Shown in pieces: positions 23,171-36,097 of a DNA stretch of 64,000 nt. The notes beneath the pieces are model-generated. The model made no database searches. It was not told where the DNA came from and saw only the letters and a program-made list of their open reading frames with translations. Each line of letters opens with the position of its first letter. Position 1 is the stretch's first letter. Location of the stretch: positions 34,731,585 to 34,795,584 of the forward strand of contig NW_024041150.1 of the NCBI RefSeq assembly GCF_014851395.1, written 5' to 3'. Source of the stretch: Micropterus salmoides (lineage: Eukaryota > Chordata > Actinopteri > Centrarchiformes > Centrarchidae). The position numbers were made by a program, and so were the translations under genes.

Positions 23171-24075
23171 AGTATAAATCCAGCGCCCCTTCTCTGCTTT
23201 TGATTAGCTCTCACCTTTCTTCCAAAATGAAGTTTGGGGAAAACACACACAGAGATGCAACTGACAAAAACTATCCTGCGAAATGTTAGGGGCACTAGTG
23301 CGACCAAAAAAATGTTTTTGGTCGCACTGAGCCCTGAATGGGATCAGTCATCCATGAAATAAGCCCTTACAGATACTTCATACTCTCACCAAACCCCGTA
23401 CCAAAATTACACCGTTTAGTCCACGATAATATAAAGATAAATAAAATGCCTTTGCCACAAAACATGATTTGTTTCATTTGAGGAATTTCCTGTGTTTCTA
23501 CTCAACTTTTGTTATGTACAAATTGTAAATGTGCAGAAAAACAGGTGGATGGAAGTGCGCCTAACGCCTTTAAATGCACGACATACTTTTGGTTGGGTCA
23601 GTAAGTCGGTCAGTTGCCCTCCGGTTCATCTGTGTGGGTTTCCGTTTTCCTTTAATCCTTTCTTCCTTTGTGTTTGATGTTGTGATTTACGGCTGAACCA
23701 GAACCTCACAGCACACTGCGCCGCACGCTCATCGATGTTTCACCCCTCTGACGCCTTGAAAAAAAAAAACTGAAACATCCCAGCAATGCATTAACAGCAC
23801 AGGCTTCACCACTGTGTGACCCACACAGTCAGCACTGTGGCAAACACACACAGAGTCTATTACAGAGGAATGTGATGGGTTTCTGTGGGATGTTTGGTTT
23901 GGGCTGTTTTGGAGATGCTCTTTAGGGCGCCATTGCCATGGGGACAGAGACAGTTTGACAAAAATGGCTCCAAAAATGGGTTTTAAAGGAGTCTGCTTGG
24001 CAGCGTGGAAGCATCCTTGTTCGCTTTCCAACTTTTTTCTCTTAAATCTCAACTGATTCGTGTCTTTGTCTCCAG

Positions 24076-24227
24076 ATCGAGGACGGAGGGAAGGCCGCCC
24101 TGTGCAAGAAGCTGAAAGTTGGCGATGAGCTCATTAACATAAATGGATCCGCCCTCTACGGCAGCAGACAGGAAGCCCTCATCCTCATCAAGGGATCGTA
24201 CAGGATACTGAAGCTCGCAGTCAGGAG
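24076..24227 (+). CDS. shroom4: shroom4 coding exon, C-terminal half of PDZ domain
   Basis: This 152-bp exon reads ATC GAG GAC GGA GGG in frame and encodes about 50 residues: IEDGGKAALCKKLKVGDELI, then NINGSALYGSRQEALILIKG, then SYRILKLAVR. This is the second half of a Shroom PDZ domain. It includes the GDEL turn, the NING strand and the helix around GSRQEALILIKGS that lines the peptide groove. The wording is closest to SHROOM4 as I recall it (IEDGGKAAL, GDELVNING, YGSRQEALILIKGS), and clearly different from SHROOM2 and SHROOM3, which have other residues at the LYGSRQEALI positions. The exon has acceptor tccag before 24076 (phase 0) and donor gtaaac at 24228, and leaves two bases (AG) to be completed by the next exon. 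PDZ domains bind C-terminal peptides; Shroom PDZ ligands are poorly known. The carboxylate-binding loop is on the missing upstream exon. Confidence 0.95.
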
Positions 24228-27200
24228 GTAAACACTCGCTTAAACAACAATGTGAAATAGATGCACCAAGGGACATTGTGATCAGTGACACCCACGTTAG
24301 ATATCTGTACACTCACGGTTTTTTAACTTCACAATAAATATTTCTTCATTTGTCTTCCAAAACCGGATGTGTGTTTGCCGCCTGTTGTTTTGTTCTCCTT
24401 CTTCTTGCCGACACATTGTCTCGGCGTTGACTCACTCAAGTGGTGAAGGTGAGAAAGAGGATGAGAAGGAGGTGACCGTGCTTTTCCCGGTCTGTTGGGA
24501 ATCTTCTCGCCTGACGTGCAAACACACATCAAGGCGGTGTTTTCAACAGGAAGTAACCTTTGACCTTCAGGGTGTCAGAAGGGAAGCTGATAAACTCTGA
24601 TGATTAGAGAGGAGTGGATGTCTGGGACTGTGTGTGTTTAGTCTCAAAGTAAACAAGTCAACAACATAAATGATCGATTTCAGCGTTCCTGTGCAGAAGT
24701 CCTGTGACGGCCATATTCTGTGATTAAAGGAAGATTTTTTTAAAATCTTGGTCTTATTCTCATAATTGTGGCCACAGAAAATCCGATTAAAATGCTGGGT
24801 TTGAGTCATGCCTGTTACCCTTTGCTGCATGTCATCCCCTCTCTGTCTCTGTCCCACATTCCTGTCTCTCTTTTTATTAAGTTTAAAATCTGTTGATTTA
24901 AAGCTGCATTTACCTTCTTTTTTTTGGGCAACTCTGGTGACATCCCCTTTTAAAGCTTAGAAAATTATAGCTGACTTGTTAACAACAACTTTGCCTGTTT
25001 ATGCAAACCAGCTGAAAGATGCTGAAAAGCTTTCAGAGTCAGATGACAATTCTTTGTGGATTCATCGCTATTAACAACATATGATCCTTTGTTAATAGGG
25101 ATGGCATAAAACTGGACCGATTTAAAAAAGTGCGCACCGGTTACAATTTAGGATGAACTCGAGATGCATCAGAATAATCTGACTTATGTATATGCCATTA
25201 CTAGTAGAGTCTCTATGCATTTTATTATTTAGAAATGTTACCAATCATTTGGTATCAAATTAGTTACATTACATTTCGATTGATTCCTCCAAAAGTGTTT
25301 CTCTCCTCTCAACTGCTGCCCAGCAGCCTGTCCTCATCTACAGAGGCTGAGGCGTTTTACATTTGATAAACAGGGAGAAGGAAGAGCTGCTACACGTTCC
25401 TCCGAATTCCTACAAATCAAATGTTTGGAGTCATTTCAGAGTTTTCAAGAGATACAAGACGCATGCAATTTGCAAAATAAAAAATATGTCACAGCACGAC
25501 TAACCTAAAATCTAACTCACCTGAAGCAGTGACGTCTGCCTCCTCCTCCCCCTTGTCGTGGAAAATGTATATTGCTGGTGAGGGATTGAGCAAATAATTA
25601 TTAATCAAAGAGAATAAACAGAGAAGTCCTAAAACGCATATACAGCTGGTCCAGAGACCTGCTGCCTGGGGCAGCTTCGGGCTCCTGGCCCCGAGCAAAG
25701 GGATGCATAATCATTTACACAGTGTAGGTTTCTATGTTTTGGGGAACAGAGATCCTCTCCAGGCCTTGACTGAACATTCAAGGCTGGGAGAGGAACAGCA
25801 AGAGAGGGGAAAACCCCAAAACAATCTCACAGCTCTGACCTAAACGTGGACCGACTAACATAAGGAGTATAGAAGAAGCAAAGGTTAAGGATATAAAAAC
25901 TCAATACAAACATATTTCTAAGACATAACAATAATAGTAAAATTAATAGTAATATTAATAATAGTAATAAATCTAAGAGGACACAATTTTCTGCCATAAC
26001 ACTCCTCGGATTCAGCTAGCCCCAGCGCTACCGCTAGCAGGACTGGCGAGCAAAGTACTTCAACTGTTTCACTGTTAAACGTGTGAGGGGTTATAAAAAT
26101 GTAACTGTAGACAGAGAGCAGGAAAGAAGGACTGGTTTAAGACGAGGTCCAGTTTTTGTTTTGTTTTTCCTCAGATTTGTTTTTTTATGTATAAATGAAA
26201 TGTTTACAGAGTGGCAGTACTAGACAAATAAATATGTGAAGTAATTTATGATTTAGTTAATTTATGATAAATTCAATCAAATCAAATAAACCTCTCTTTA
26301 CCATTTTGAATTGCATAGCTTATGCTTATTCTTTTGCATCATGTTGTATCGCATTGTTTGAATAAAATCTACTGAGATACATTGAGGATAATGGGTAGTT
26401 GCTTCATATGTATTTGCACTTTAATGTATCTGATCGTTGGCAATGCAGAGATGCAAAGTGACAGAGATGCACATTAAATTGTTCATTTAAAAATTAATCT
26501 GTGCAGCAGTAATGTTTATTTACGACGCCCTGACACTAGCTGGTACAGGAGGAGGACCTGGTACTTGTTTCCCTCCCTGCTCCTCTCGGCCTGGCGTCAG
26601 TATTTTGGCTCAGGAACCAGAACTAATGGCAGGAATATTTCCACTCTGTGAACTAAAGTCAAGTTGGCGTGTTAAGAGGGAATTAGAGGGTGTTCAGTAA
26701 AACTGCTCTGCAGATCTGAGGTCAGATGTAACAGTGTATCAGCTCAGATTTAAATTAAATGCTGTTCACTAGGAAACATTTTCAGTTTGGCACGTTCTTA
26801 TCACCCTGATGTGATTTTCATTTCCCCCTCTCTATCTAGAGACCTAAATAAGTACATTTTCTGCTGCTTTTCCTCCCACAACAGTGTATTATATTTATAT
26901 ATATTTGTATGTGTGCATTAGTTTTATTTCCCCCCATCACCTTTATCGTGTTACAGAAAGACTCTTGCTCCCAGCAGTGTACCTGTTACGAAAATGTTTA
27001 AAACAATACAAAACAATAAACAAAAACTTTGTAAGGAAGACTTTAGATATTTTTAAATAAATGTTTCTGCACTGTAAGTTGTATTCAAAATGTAATTATA
27101 TTTTGATGTATATGACTCTTTCACTATCTTAAATTAATTACCTCTAGACCCCTCCTTACCCTGTGTTGTTGCCACTTAGTGGCTGCAGATAGAAATGCAG

Positions 27201-27754
27201 CACATGTTCAAAATGTTTACAGAACGTTTTAAATAATGTTTTACTTTGCAGAGAAAGAAAAAACCTTCACTTTGTTCCATTTGTTTTGTTATTTCTGACT
27301 TTGATACTGTCCTTAATTGTCAACTGGACCGCCTAAAAACCAGAGTGCAAGATTTTACCGGTGTTCAATCTCTCACTTTGTCTTCTCTGACAGCTTCAGA
27401 CAGCTGTTTGGCAGTGAGGCGCATTGTTCTGGCTTTGAAACCAGGTCAGCTGTCCAGCAGTCACAACGTTGCTGGGTTTTCTGCTCCTGTTTCTGCAGCA
27501 GGCAGGCAGATCCCTGTCTAATGCTGTTAGACACACACATACAAGCCAGCATTTACACACACACACACACACACATACACATACAATATGAATGCACATT
27601 CATACAGACTCAGGCGAACAAATATACAGATGTGGATGGCTTTAGGAATGCTACCTGTTATGAGCATGCCCAGTTAATCCAGCTTGTGTGTGTGTGTGTG
27701 TGTGTCAGTGTCTGGTATATACTGCATGTCTGAGTCTTAGGGGCTTTCCTAATG

Positions 27755-27755
<1 letters not shown>

Positions 27756-27785
<30 letters not shown>
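27756..27785. repeat. (GT)n microsatellite
   Basis: GT run of about 30 bp. Nearby runs are (CA)n at 27556-27573 and (GT)n at 27684-27705. Confidence 0.95.
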
Positions 27786-27787
<2 letters not shown>

Positions 27788-28109
27788 AGATGACACGTGT
27801 GCATCATTGTCCATCCGTGCTCCACATGTAGCAGTCGTTCCTCTCTGGTTATTCATTATTTATGTTGTTTTTCTGAAAACTAGCACATTACAAAGTTTCC
27901 TTTCTACACATGAAATTATTATGCAGCCAACTGAATACCACCCCCGCCTCACCCTCCCCTCCCAAGTGTGTAGGAGAGTCTACGGTGGCCCAAAAGGCCC
28001 TCTCTAGAGCCAGTGTTCAGTTTGTCAGTTCTGGGCTACTGTGGAAACATGGCGGTGCAATTCCATATATCCCATATTAACCCCTAAATCTTACACACTT
28101 TTTAAATTT

Positions 28110-28340
28110 ACAAAAATTTAGAAATGGATTATTTTGTTCAATTAATTGATTTATTGTGTAGTCTGTAAAATGTCAGAAAATAGTGAAATAGTGATTTACA
28201 ATTTCTCTGAACCCAAGTTGACTGATTGAAAATACTAAAAAAATTTTAAATATTCAATTCACATGATAAAAGGCCAAGTAAGCTAGCAAATATTTACATT
28301 ACAGAAATATTTACAGCAGCTTTAATTGATGTTTTGGCAT
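28110..28340. repeat. common fish interspersed repeat copy
   Basis: Contains GTAGTCTGTAAAATGTCAGA followed by AAATAGTGAAA, TGAACCCAAG and TTCAATTCACATGATAAAAG, the same word order as the segments at 2110 and 38270. Class unknown. Confidence 0.55.
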
Positions 28341-28679
28341 TTTTGCTTTTAAAAAAATTTAATCTTGATCTTAATCTATAATTAAAAATTGTTTCCTTAT
28401 TAATCTATTAAGCTTTTCATCTTTAAAAAAACATTAAACAACAACAAGATTAGCATAAGAGGTTTAAAAGGTTTCCCAGCGTGTGGAGGCGCTCCTGCGA
28501 CTAAGATGAAAACAGGAAAAACACCAAAATTGGGTTTAAAACACCTGCAAGAATAAGGTCCTGTAAAAATGACATTAAATATCATAATTATTAATAAGTT
28601 TGTGTGAATGAATGTGTGTGTTTTTATGTGGTTTGTGCGTATTACACTCTGTTTGGCAGCAGCTCTCTAACCAACCAGC

Positions 28680-28754
28680 ATGCAAATTACACTCACTTTG
28701 ATTGACAAGTTACCGACACTAATAGCCAATCCTCAGCTTCAGTATTTGGGCGGG
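28680..28754. promoter_or_regulatory. cluster of octamer, CCAAT and GC-box-like words
   Basis: ATGCAAAT (28680-28687) is an exact octamer word, CCAAT lies at 28726-28730 and GGGCGGG at 28748-28754. All three fall within 75 bp in an otherwise AT-rich intron. Such words occur by chance and no transcript start is evident, so this is only a candidate. Confidence 0.25.
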
Positions 28755-29270
28755 ACCCTGTTGCACTTTGACCTCGAATGTCTGCCAGTCATGTCAAAGC
28801 CTCCGCCAGCTGGGTTTAAGTCATTACTGTAGGAACAAGGAACCCTCTGGAAGGTACTGTAGGAGTCTGCTGCCAGGGATGATGAAACGCTCACATTTGC
28901 ACACTTGGCTCTTCTTGTATAGTTTTAACAGTGGAAAAGGGCCCTTAGTCAAAAGCCAAAACTCGTTACCACCTCTTTTAATAACACAAGGGGACTGTTG
29001 GTACGGAGATGGCATGTGAATGGACGGACGCCTCTGTTTCTCTTTCTGACTCAATAGGTCATCATTATTAGGGATGTAAAATCCTGCTGTGTGTGTGTGT
29101 GTGTGATGTAGTTTTAATGGCATTTTTTGAAGCAGAAATAACCTTATGGGCTTAAACCTCAGCATGTGAGAGGCAACATTAACACGACACAAAGTGCCTC
29201 TCCTGAGGGGCCAGCAGGCTAAGTTGCAGTTAGTGTCAATTTGTGTCAAACAGCTTGGCTTCAACACATT

Positions 29271-30087
29271 CAGTGTTGGGCAAGTTACTTCCAAAACATA
29301 AGACATTTTAGATTCCTAGTTACTGTCATTTGAGAGTAATTAATTATGCAACAATTTTACTCTCTCTGAATTGTAATGCTTTACACTACTTTTGAGTTAC
29401 TTTCACTGCTATTTAATGGGCACATTATTCTGATTGCAAGATGTGCTGCATAGGTGGGTTCTGTTGATGTGCAGAGTTATATCCGTGGATCGGGTGGGTC
29501 TTTGTCATAAAATTAACCTTCTGATTAATAGCCGGAGGGGGTGGAGGGTGAAATCTGATGAATCCTCTCCCCATTAAGAAAGACACTGTGCACATTTATG
29601 CACAAGGTACAGCAGCATAATGTCACTGATTATTTGAATCTCACTCTGACAATATTGGTCAGGCTGAACTGACAACAGCCTCTTCGATCATGAAAGTAAT
29701 TCGTTAAAGCACAAACACAACACAAAAACCTATAGAAATCTATTTAAGCATGATGCTTCAGGGGAGCTACCGTCTTGTTAAGAGGAGCAAAGCTCCCCCG
29801 TAGTTTGCACCCTGCCTACAATCTCCACCATCAGATTCCTGCAACAGGAAATAATGTTACTCTTCAACTCATGGATTTGTTTTTCTGGTGCCGAAATGTT
29901 TCTCAGTGTTGGTGAATTATTAAAAAAACAAAACACCGCTTAATTTTGGGTTAAAATGCGTTGTAACGCGCGTTACTGAGATTGTAACTGGTATAATATT
30001 ACTGATTTTTTTTTTTTTTACAGCAAAAATCAATACATTACTGTAATTGCTTACTGTTACTTTTGTAGCGTGTTACTCCCAACACTG
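29271..30087. mobile_element. 817-bp hAT-like element with perfect 8-bp duplication
   Basis: Starts CAGTGTTGGGCAAGTTACTT and ends AGCGTGTTACTCCCAACACTG (split here as AGCGTGTTACT and CCCAACACTG), giving inverted ends CAGTGTTGGG/CCCAACACTG. It is flanked by the exact 8-bp direct repeat AACACATT at 29263-29270 and 30088-30095. It has no transposase. This CAGTGTTGGG type is widespread in fish genomes. Confidence 0.92.
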
Positions 30088-31738
30088 AACACATTACATT
30101 GTTGTTGAGTGAATTCATAAGCTGTAGAGGAGTGTGTTACAGTATAAGTCCTACAGTTTTAACACTGTATTTTTTATTTAACTTTGTGGCCACTCGTGTG
30201 CAACAGAACAAACTGTAAACACAACAGTGACATACGGTATTATGGCTTTGAAAGTTGGAGATGGAGAAAGGAGTTGCTTATTTGCTCCAACAGAATCAGA
30301 GATAAATTAGCATTAATTTGGGTCCTGTTTCCTGATGTATGCAATTAAATGCTTTAGTGGCTAAAGTTGTCTGTTTGTTGTTTAGTGCTGGGCAGGTAGT
30401 GTACAGAGGGTTTTTAGAGATTTCTCACTGAAAACAGCTACCTGCTGCTGAGAACAACTACAACGAGAGCACTGAGACTGAACCAAAACAGGCTGTAAAA
30501 CTAAAACAATTAATTGAACAACGCTAAAAGGCCTCACAGAGCTGAGTAGAACTGCACAGCCAGTTAAACTGCATATTGACTACAACTAAAACTGCTTTTC
30601 TTTGGTCCACTCTTTCTTCACCACGACTACCTGGTCTTCCAGCCTGCATGCCAAACAGTTTTTCGACATTTTTGCCAAGATTTAGGGAGTCCACCTGAAA
30701 TGTTTTTATACGTGCATACACACATGTGTATACATTTACTTCAGTAAGTGTGAGAAATGTGCGTGTGTGCCTTTTCTGTTATTCTAAGCTCAATTAAAAC
30801 TCACTTAACCTAAACTGAGATGGGGAGTAGGTAAATGGATTTCCTATACTCAATACGCTTGTCTTGAAAACATCAGGAAACTCCTCAGTGGGGTTCCCCT
30901 GTACAGTATTTTACTGTCGGAGCATTTGTGAATAAATGGGCTTTTTTACTGAGAGAGCAGGGAAAATGTTCATGTTGGATTTAATTATGTGATGTAGATG
31001 CAGAGGAAGGAAGTGTGGAGTCGGAGTGGAGAGGCCATAATTTGTTCAACTTGAGCAAAAGGTTGGAAAATGGTGCTTTTGTGCAAATTTTCAACTAAAG
31101 TCGGGTTGGGAAGCTTTGAAGTGGAGGCTTGTATTGGATTTATAAACGGGTGTATTGTATGTGACAGGTTTCCATTACATTAATGAGTTGTGTAACAACG
31201 GAAATGAAAAACTTTGATTCTCATGTGTTTTAACTCCTAAACGAGTCACTGGAATACATTTTCTTGTCCAAACACATTGATGCTTTTTTTGTTTTTATTC
31301 ATCTTAAGTTTGCCAGTAATTGTTTGAGCCTTTCCCTCCATCCTTCGCATCATTGTTCATTCTTTAAATAAAATATATTCAGATCAGACTTCCTGCATTG
31401 TCCTGCAGTGCTAAAAGAAGAGTGGGCCTGCAGGCTAAATTTGGCAAACCACAGGAATTCACTGGCCTGCCCAGCAGTTCAGTGCAGGGATAAGACAGCC
31501 GTGTCTTTGGGCCCATTTCAGTTTTATTTCAGGAGTGATGCTTTATAGACATTTTAACAAGCCAGCTGATGGTAAAAAGGACCCACACTGCTGTTAACTA
31601 GTGTTTTATTTTTCTCCTAATTAAGACATCCACTCTCTCAAAGAATGTAGTTTACTCTAACAGCAAAAAAACATAAACTAAAGATCATTTAAGAAGTATG
31701 CTGCTTAACTGGTTTTTGGTTAAAGCTTCACTTGATAA

Positions 31739-32257
31739 AGCCCAATTTATACTTGCATTTATGCATGCATTTAATCTACATCTAAGCCTACACATAGCCA
31801 TGTACCCTGTGTGGTAACCTGATGTGCGAAAAATGTAACTTCACATTGCCGCGATCCAGACCCCAAGAACTGTGATTGGTTGGCTTGGTCCCCAGGAAGT
31901 GCTCCGTGCTTTGAATCCTAGTTATACTAGTGGCCAAATCAGACATTTTCCCATAGACTTACGTTGTGAAAGAAGAGGTTGTAAATGGTGGATACATTTT
32001 TTTGATCGTCACAACCCCCCGCCAACTGTCAGAATTTGAGCCGTTCAGTTCGATAACATTTAGAAAGTCTAGATGAGCTGCACCATTCAAGTTAGCGTAG
32101 GGCTAAACTGCCTCGGCAGGCGGAAGTCAACACAGTGGAACGTAGAAACCCCACCGCCATTTAGCATTTTGGTGGTGTAATTGCAGAGCGACGTGGACAC
32201 CAACGTGTGTACGCCTCAGGCGTGGCGTAGGCCCAACACAGATGTATAAACTGGCCT
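31739..32257. mobile_element. 519-bp PIF/Harbinger-like MITE with TAA duplication
   Basis: The left end AGCCCAATTTATAC and right end GTATAAACTGGCCT are imperfect inverted repeats, flanked on both sides by TAA (31736-31738 and 32258-32260). A 3-bp TAA/TTA duplication is typical of PIF/Harbinger elements. The interior shares a segment with 22975-23170. It has no transposase. Confidence 0.75.
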
Positions 32258-32845
32258 TAAGTTGGCTGGGAGCAAACAGCTGTGAGAGCTACTACTTTGA
32301 ATTTGTTTGGCAATTGAAGGACTTCATTACCCAAAAATGCTAAAAATTATATGTAATAAATTGAAAACAATGTATACTGCATGATTACGGTCACTTCAAT
32401 ACAGATTTGATACAACATTATTTACATGAATGATTTAGGGCTGCGACTTCTTAACAAGGTGAAGTCTTAAAAGAACTTGTTTTAAGATAAGTGGACATTG
32501 TAGTGAGACTGATTTGTCAAGTTTCCAAGGTAAAGAATGAACCACAAATATGATTTGCACAGTAGGTTAGACAATGAGGCCCTCTGGCACACATTTTTTT
32601 TTTTGCTGAAGCCTTAATAAGCAAGTGACTTTTCGTCCCTCGGTTCCATATTTTTGTTGCCGTCGGTTACACAGGAGGAGTATTTTTGTCTCTTTGCATC
32701 TCTCTGGGTGTTTTTAAAATGATTTTTCCAATATATTTCTGGAAGGGAAAGAATGTTGAGGATGTTTTGTTAGCTTGACCTGGAAATGTTTCTGCTATAG
32801 TACTTCCTGTTTTCACCGACCTTTTGTTAGATCCAACTGTACAGT

Positions 32846-32852
32846 GTGTGTG

Positions 32853-32883
<31 letters not shown>
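32846..32883. repeat. (GT)n microsatellite
   Basis: GT run, interrupted once near 32855. Cys/Val-rich frames over it are artefacts. Confidence 0.9.
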
Positions 32884-32885
<2 letters not shown>

Positions 32886-33340
32886 TTTCTCTCAGTGGGC
32901 AGCCATGGCAGAGGCAAGACGACATTCTTCAACGTTCCCATCATTTCCTGTTCTCTCCACAGTTGTCCCTCCTCTACTTCCTGTCCACCTTGGGCTTAAT
33001 GTGTTGGTGAAATTTGTGTTTCTGAGAAAAGAAGCAGCTTTAATGGGGAAGTGGACAAAGACCAAACAGTTTTATTTACAGCTGCTGATGGAGTAGGAAA
33101 CAGCTCTTTATATGCAGGTGTGCATGCAAGTGGTTACGTGCATTTATACTGAGCGTGCCGTTTCTAAATGGTTAATGGTTAATAAACATGGCCTGCTCAT
33201 GTTTATCGACTTGAGCTTGTCTGTGATACTTAAAAGAGAGATTAAAGAACATTTATTCTGCCAGATTCTGCCAGACATAGCGTTTGCTCACTACTGTTAA
33301 TTAGACAGTTTGAATTTTAGGAGCATTTTGGGGGGCTATG

Positions 33341-33818
33341 TAGGGCTGGGCAATAAAACAATAATGATAATTATCGCAATATAATTTTCCTCAATAACAA
33401 TATAATAAATGTTCAATATATCGTCAATAAATATTTACTTTAGTTCATTTGAATCACAAACAAATGAACACCTAATTTTTCTATTAAAATATTTATTTTG
33501 TTGAAAAAAAGAGGCCTGAAAAAAGATGAACTAATCTAATTAATAATTTGTTGAAAAAGATAATAGTTTTAAGTGTTCTAACTCAGATTTGTGAAGTGAT
33601 CCACTTTTTGGCATCAAGTGTTTGTCGCATTCAAACCATAAAGAAAGTTTAACCCCATAATTAACCATCTGGTTTCTTGAATTTTTACTTGGGAGCAAAA
33701 ATCCGCCTTAAAACTTGAAAGAAATAATGATTTGAGAGAGATCGTGATAATTATCGACGTCGAATGATATGAAATATTTTTAATGTGATAACATTTTTGG
33801 CCATATTGCCCAGCCCTA
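33341..33818. mobile_element. 478-bp hAT MITE, complete
   Basis: Begins TAGGGCTGGGCAATA and ends TATTGCCCAGCCCTA, perfect 15-bp inverted repeats. Flanks are GGGCTATG (33333-33340) and GGGCTATA (33819-33826), an 8-bp duplication with one mismatch. AT-rich interior, no transposase. The copy at 6785-8411 belongs to the same family in the opposite orientation. Confidence 0.93.
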
Positions 33819-34006
33819 GGGCTATATGCTAGACTGTTGGCCAGGATCACTTGCCAGGCAAACAGCGGAGACTCCAGGTAGGTACTGGCTAACGAATAGT
33901 CTGTCACGCAGCCCCCCCAGAAATGGCGAATTATTGTCTTTACACGTTGTTTTTGTACCGTTGAAGGAACCAAGATATGACGAGTTACTTTGTGAGCTTT
34001 AGAGGT

Positions 34007-34195
34007 AATAGGATTGGCCGATTCAGAGTACCAATCAGTCTAAAATGAATAAGCTGGATTCCTCACTGTGAGGAAGAGACTGGGAATCCTGTTCCCATCA
34101 GCCCCCTTGTCACCAGTACTCGATTTAGCTATTTGAGTCAGTATCAGGCCAATATCTGATAACATTATTGGATCGGTTGCGTCTGTAGCTCGTAG
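34007..34195. mobile_element. interspersed DNA-element copy (pair with 19100-19485)
   Basis: Shares TTCCTCACTGTGAGGAAGAG, ACTGG, GCCCCCTTGTCACC and GAGTCAGTATCAGGCCAATA with 19100-19485, then TCTGATAACATTATTGGATC. It is shorter, so internally deleted relative to the first copy. Confidence 0.6.
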
Positions 34196-35777
34196 GTAGA
34201 TTTTGTTACCTTTGAACAGGGCGAGGCTAGCTGTTTACCCCTGTTTCCAGTCTTTGCTTGGCTCCATCTACATGTTTACCTTAAAGACTTGAACATGTTA
34301 TGGATCTTCTCATCTAACTTTCTGCAACAAAGTCAGTAAGTGTGTTTCCCAAAAAATGTTGAAATTTTCCTTCAAGTACTGATGACGGGAGGCTTTAATC
34401 TGTTGAAGCCTGACTGTGGGATTCAGGCAGACTGGACAGGAGTGTGTTAAATCTTTATAAAATCTTGTTTTTCATGCTAAAAGAGTCAACAGAAAAGTGC
34501 AAAGATGCAATAATCTGTAAAGCATTCAGGCCAACGTGGATAAGCCTGTTTTAAGGTATTTGAAATATCCAACAAAAATATTTCTAGCCGACAGCTGTGG
34601 TCACCAAAGCTGGGAAGTGATATCCTTAACATGAGAATGGATTTAGAAAGAAAAGAAACATGGGTTACATGTGGTGTTTTTAGAAATTTCTGAAACATTC
34701 ATCAAGCTCTGACATATTTGTTTTGCGTCTGGCTTTGGGTTTGGTCATTTTCTAATTTAATTTATCAAGAAATTTCTTTTTTTCCTGGTTGTACCAGTCT
34801 TCTGTCTCCGTGTGTGTAACGTATTGCAAGTAGATTTGCAATGCCCAGTGGGAAGAGAAATAATTCAAAATTACAGACTTAGGTTCAGGTCTGAAATGTG
34901 CCAACACCACTCATGTTCAGCCAGGTTGTTGCTGATGCTTATACCTTTTTTTTGTTACCAACCAAAACCTTATCTCACCTTCTACCCATTTAAAAAGTGC
35001 AGCTGTTTGTTTTATTTTTGTGATATCAGTCTTTTCATGTCACTATATACAAAGCCAATCCAAACAAAAGTTGGAAAAAACCTGTCCGATTACAGGGCAA
35101 CACCGCAGGACAAATCCCACAGACTCAGGCTGGAGGTACGTGGCAGCACGAAAAAACGCTCCCAGCGGCCGGAGGAGTGAACATAAGGAAATTAAAATGA
35201 TAATTACAAGAGAGTCTGATATCATGTTTGATATATTTGACAGGCTAAACGGGACTTTATGACAAAACTCTTTCATCTCAGCTCGCTCTTTCATCTCCTC
35301 TACACATTAACTAAACATTTATTTTTGCTGAAGGCTGGACGGGGAGGAGGAAGAGGAGATGAAAGAGTGGAAACGAGGAAAAGTGGGTGAAAGAGACAAG
35401 AGTTGGGGGAACTTTAGGTCAGATAATAGTCTGACATGTTCCCTGAATTAGACTTTAGTTCCCTGAATTCAGCTTTATGAACTAATAAAACACTGTCCAA
35501 ACAACATTTACAACACGGAACATCTAAAAAATAAATTAGATGTGACCTACTCCTGATTGGACAAACGGATCTTCCGCTCGGCTGTCACTTGGTCATCGTC
35601 GCATCGGGATTTGTTTATGGACAAATTTGAGGCAAGAAGTAAGTCATGCGTTTGTAGAGTGTTTTGTTTTATATCTGCACTGCCTGGTTTAAAAAGTTTC
35701 TCCCAGAAATCAGAATTTTGGTCAGATGGTCAATCATGTGATCATCTAAACTCTCCCTGATTGGTTTGTTGCATGTA

Positions 35778-35890
35778 GGGCTGGATATTAAAACTCGGTG
35801 CTGTATTGGTGCTGTATAAAATGTGCCCGTAGTACTGCATGTCAAACTGTCAAGTATTGAAAGCTGGCACTGCATGTCTGGTAAATGTTG
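35778..35890. mobile_element. possible truncated hAT-type end
   Basis: Starts TAGGGCTGGATATTAAAACT, which resembles the TAGGGCTGG termini of the hAT elements elsewhere in the window. No matching right end was found. Confidence 0.35.
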
Positions 35891-36007
35891 TTGTTTTAAA
35901 TCATAATTTGCTACAGATACTTAAGTAAATAATCAAAGTTCTTCTTTCACCATGACTGTGTTTAGACCAAATTCAGCCTTAGAATTTTGGCTTTATTATT
36001 TTACATT

Positions 36008-36097
36008 TACTCATTTAGCTGACCCTTTTATACAAAGTGACTTACGATTTCTATATATGTTAGAAGTCGCACGCCTCTGGAGCAACTAGGGGTTAAG
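36008..36097 (-). repeat. tRNA-SINE 3' half (same family as 46823-47010)
   Basis: TCATTTAGCTGACCCTTTTA, TACAAAGTGACTTACG, CTATATATGTTAGAAGTCGC and ACGCCTCTGGAGCAACTAGG are the reverse complement, with scattered differences, of the 3' half of the SINE at 46823-47010. The tRNA-like head is absent. Confidence 0.8.

Larger units (their letters stand above)
1..24075 (+). other. shroom4: shroom4 intron upstream of the PDZ exon (partial)
   Basis: This stretch holds no coding exon that I can support. It ends in a pyrimidine-rich tract and tccag directly before the PDZ exon at 24076. By comparison with human SHROOM4, the preceding exon should encode the start codon and the first PDZ half (the GGAPWGFTLKGG region). 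I read for that motif here and did not see it, so the exon is probably upstream of the window, although a short exon could have been missed. The stretch contains hAT-type DNA elements, microsatellites, pyrimidine-rich tracts, a hairpin at 793-844 and an L2 LINE remnant, listed separately. The remaining sequence is AT-rich with no recognisable content. Confidence 0.7.

Noticed and set aside
1..24075. Searched for the first PDZ exon (GGAPWGFTLKGG)
   Set aside because: No matching sequence with a donor of the correct phase was seen, so it is assumed to lie upstream of the window.
28824..29306. 160-codon minus-strand frame
   Set aside because: Spans a GT repeat (the HTHTHT part) and the start of the hAT-like element. 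No recognisable protein family.
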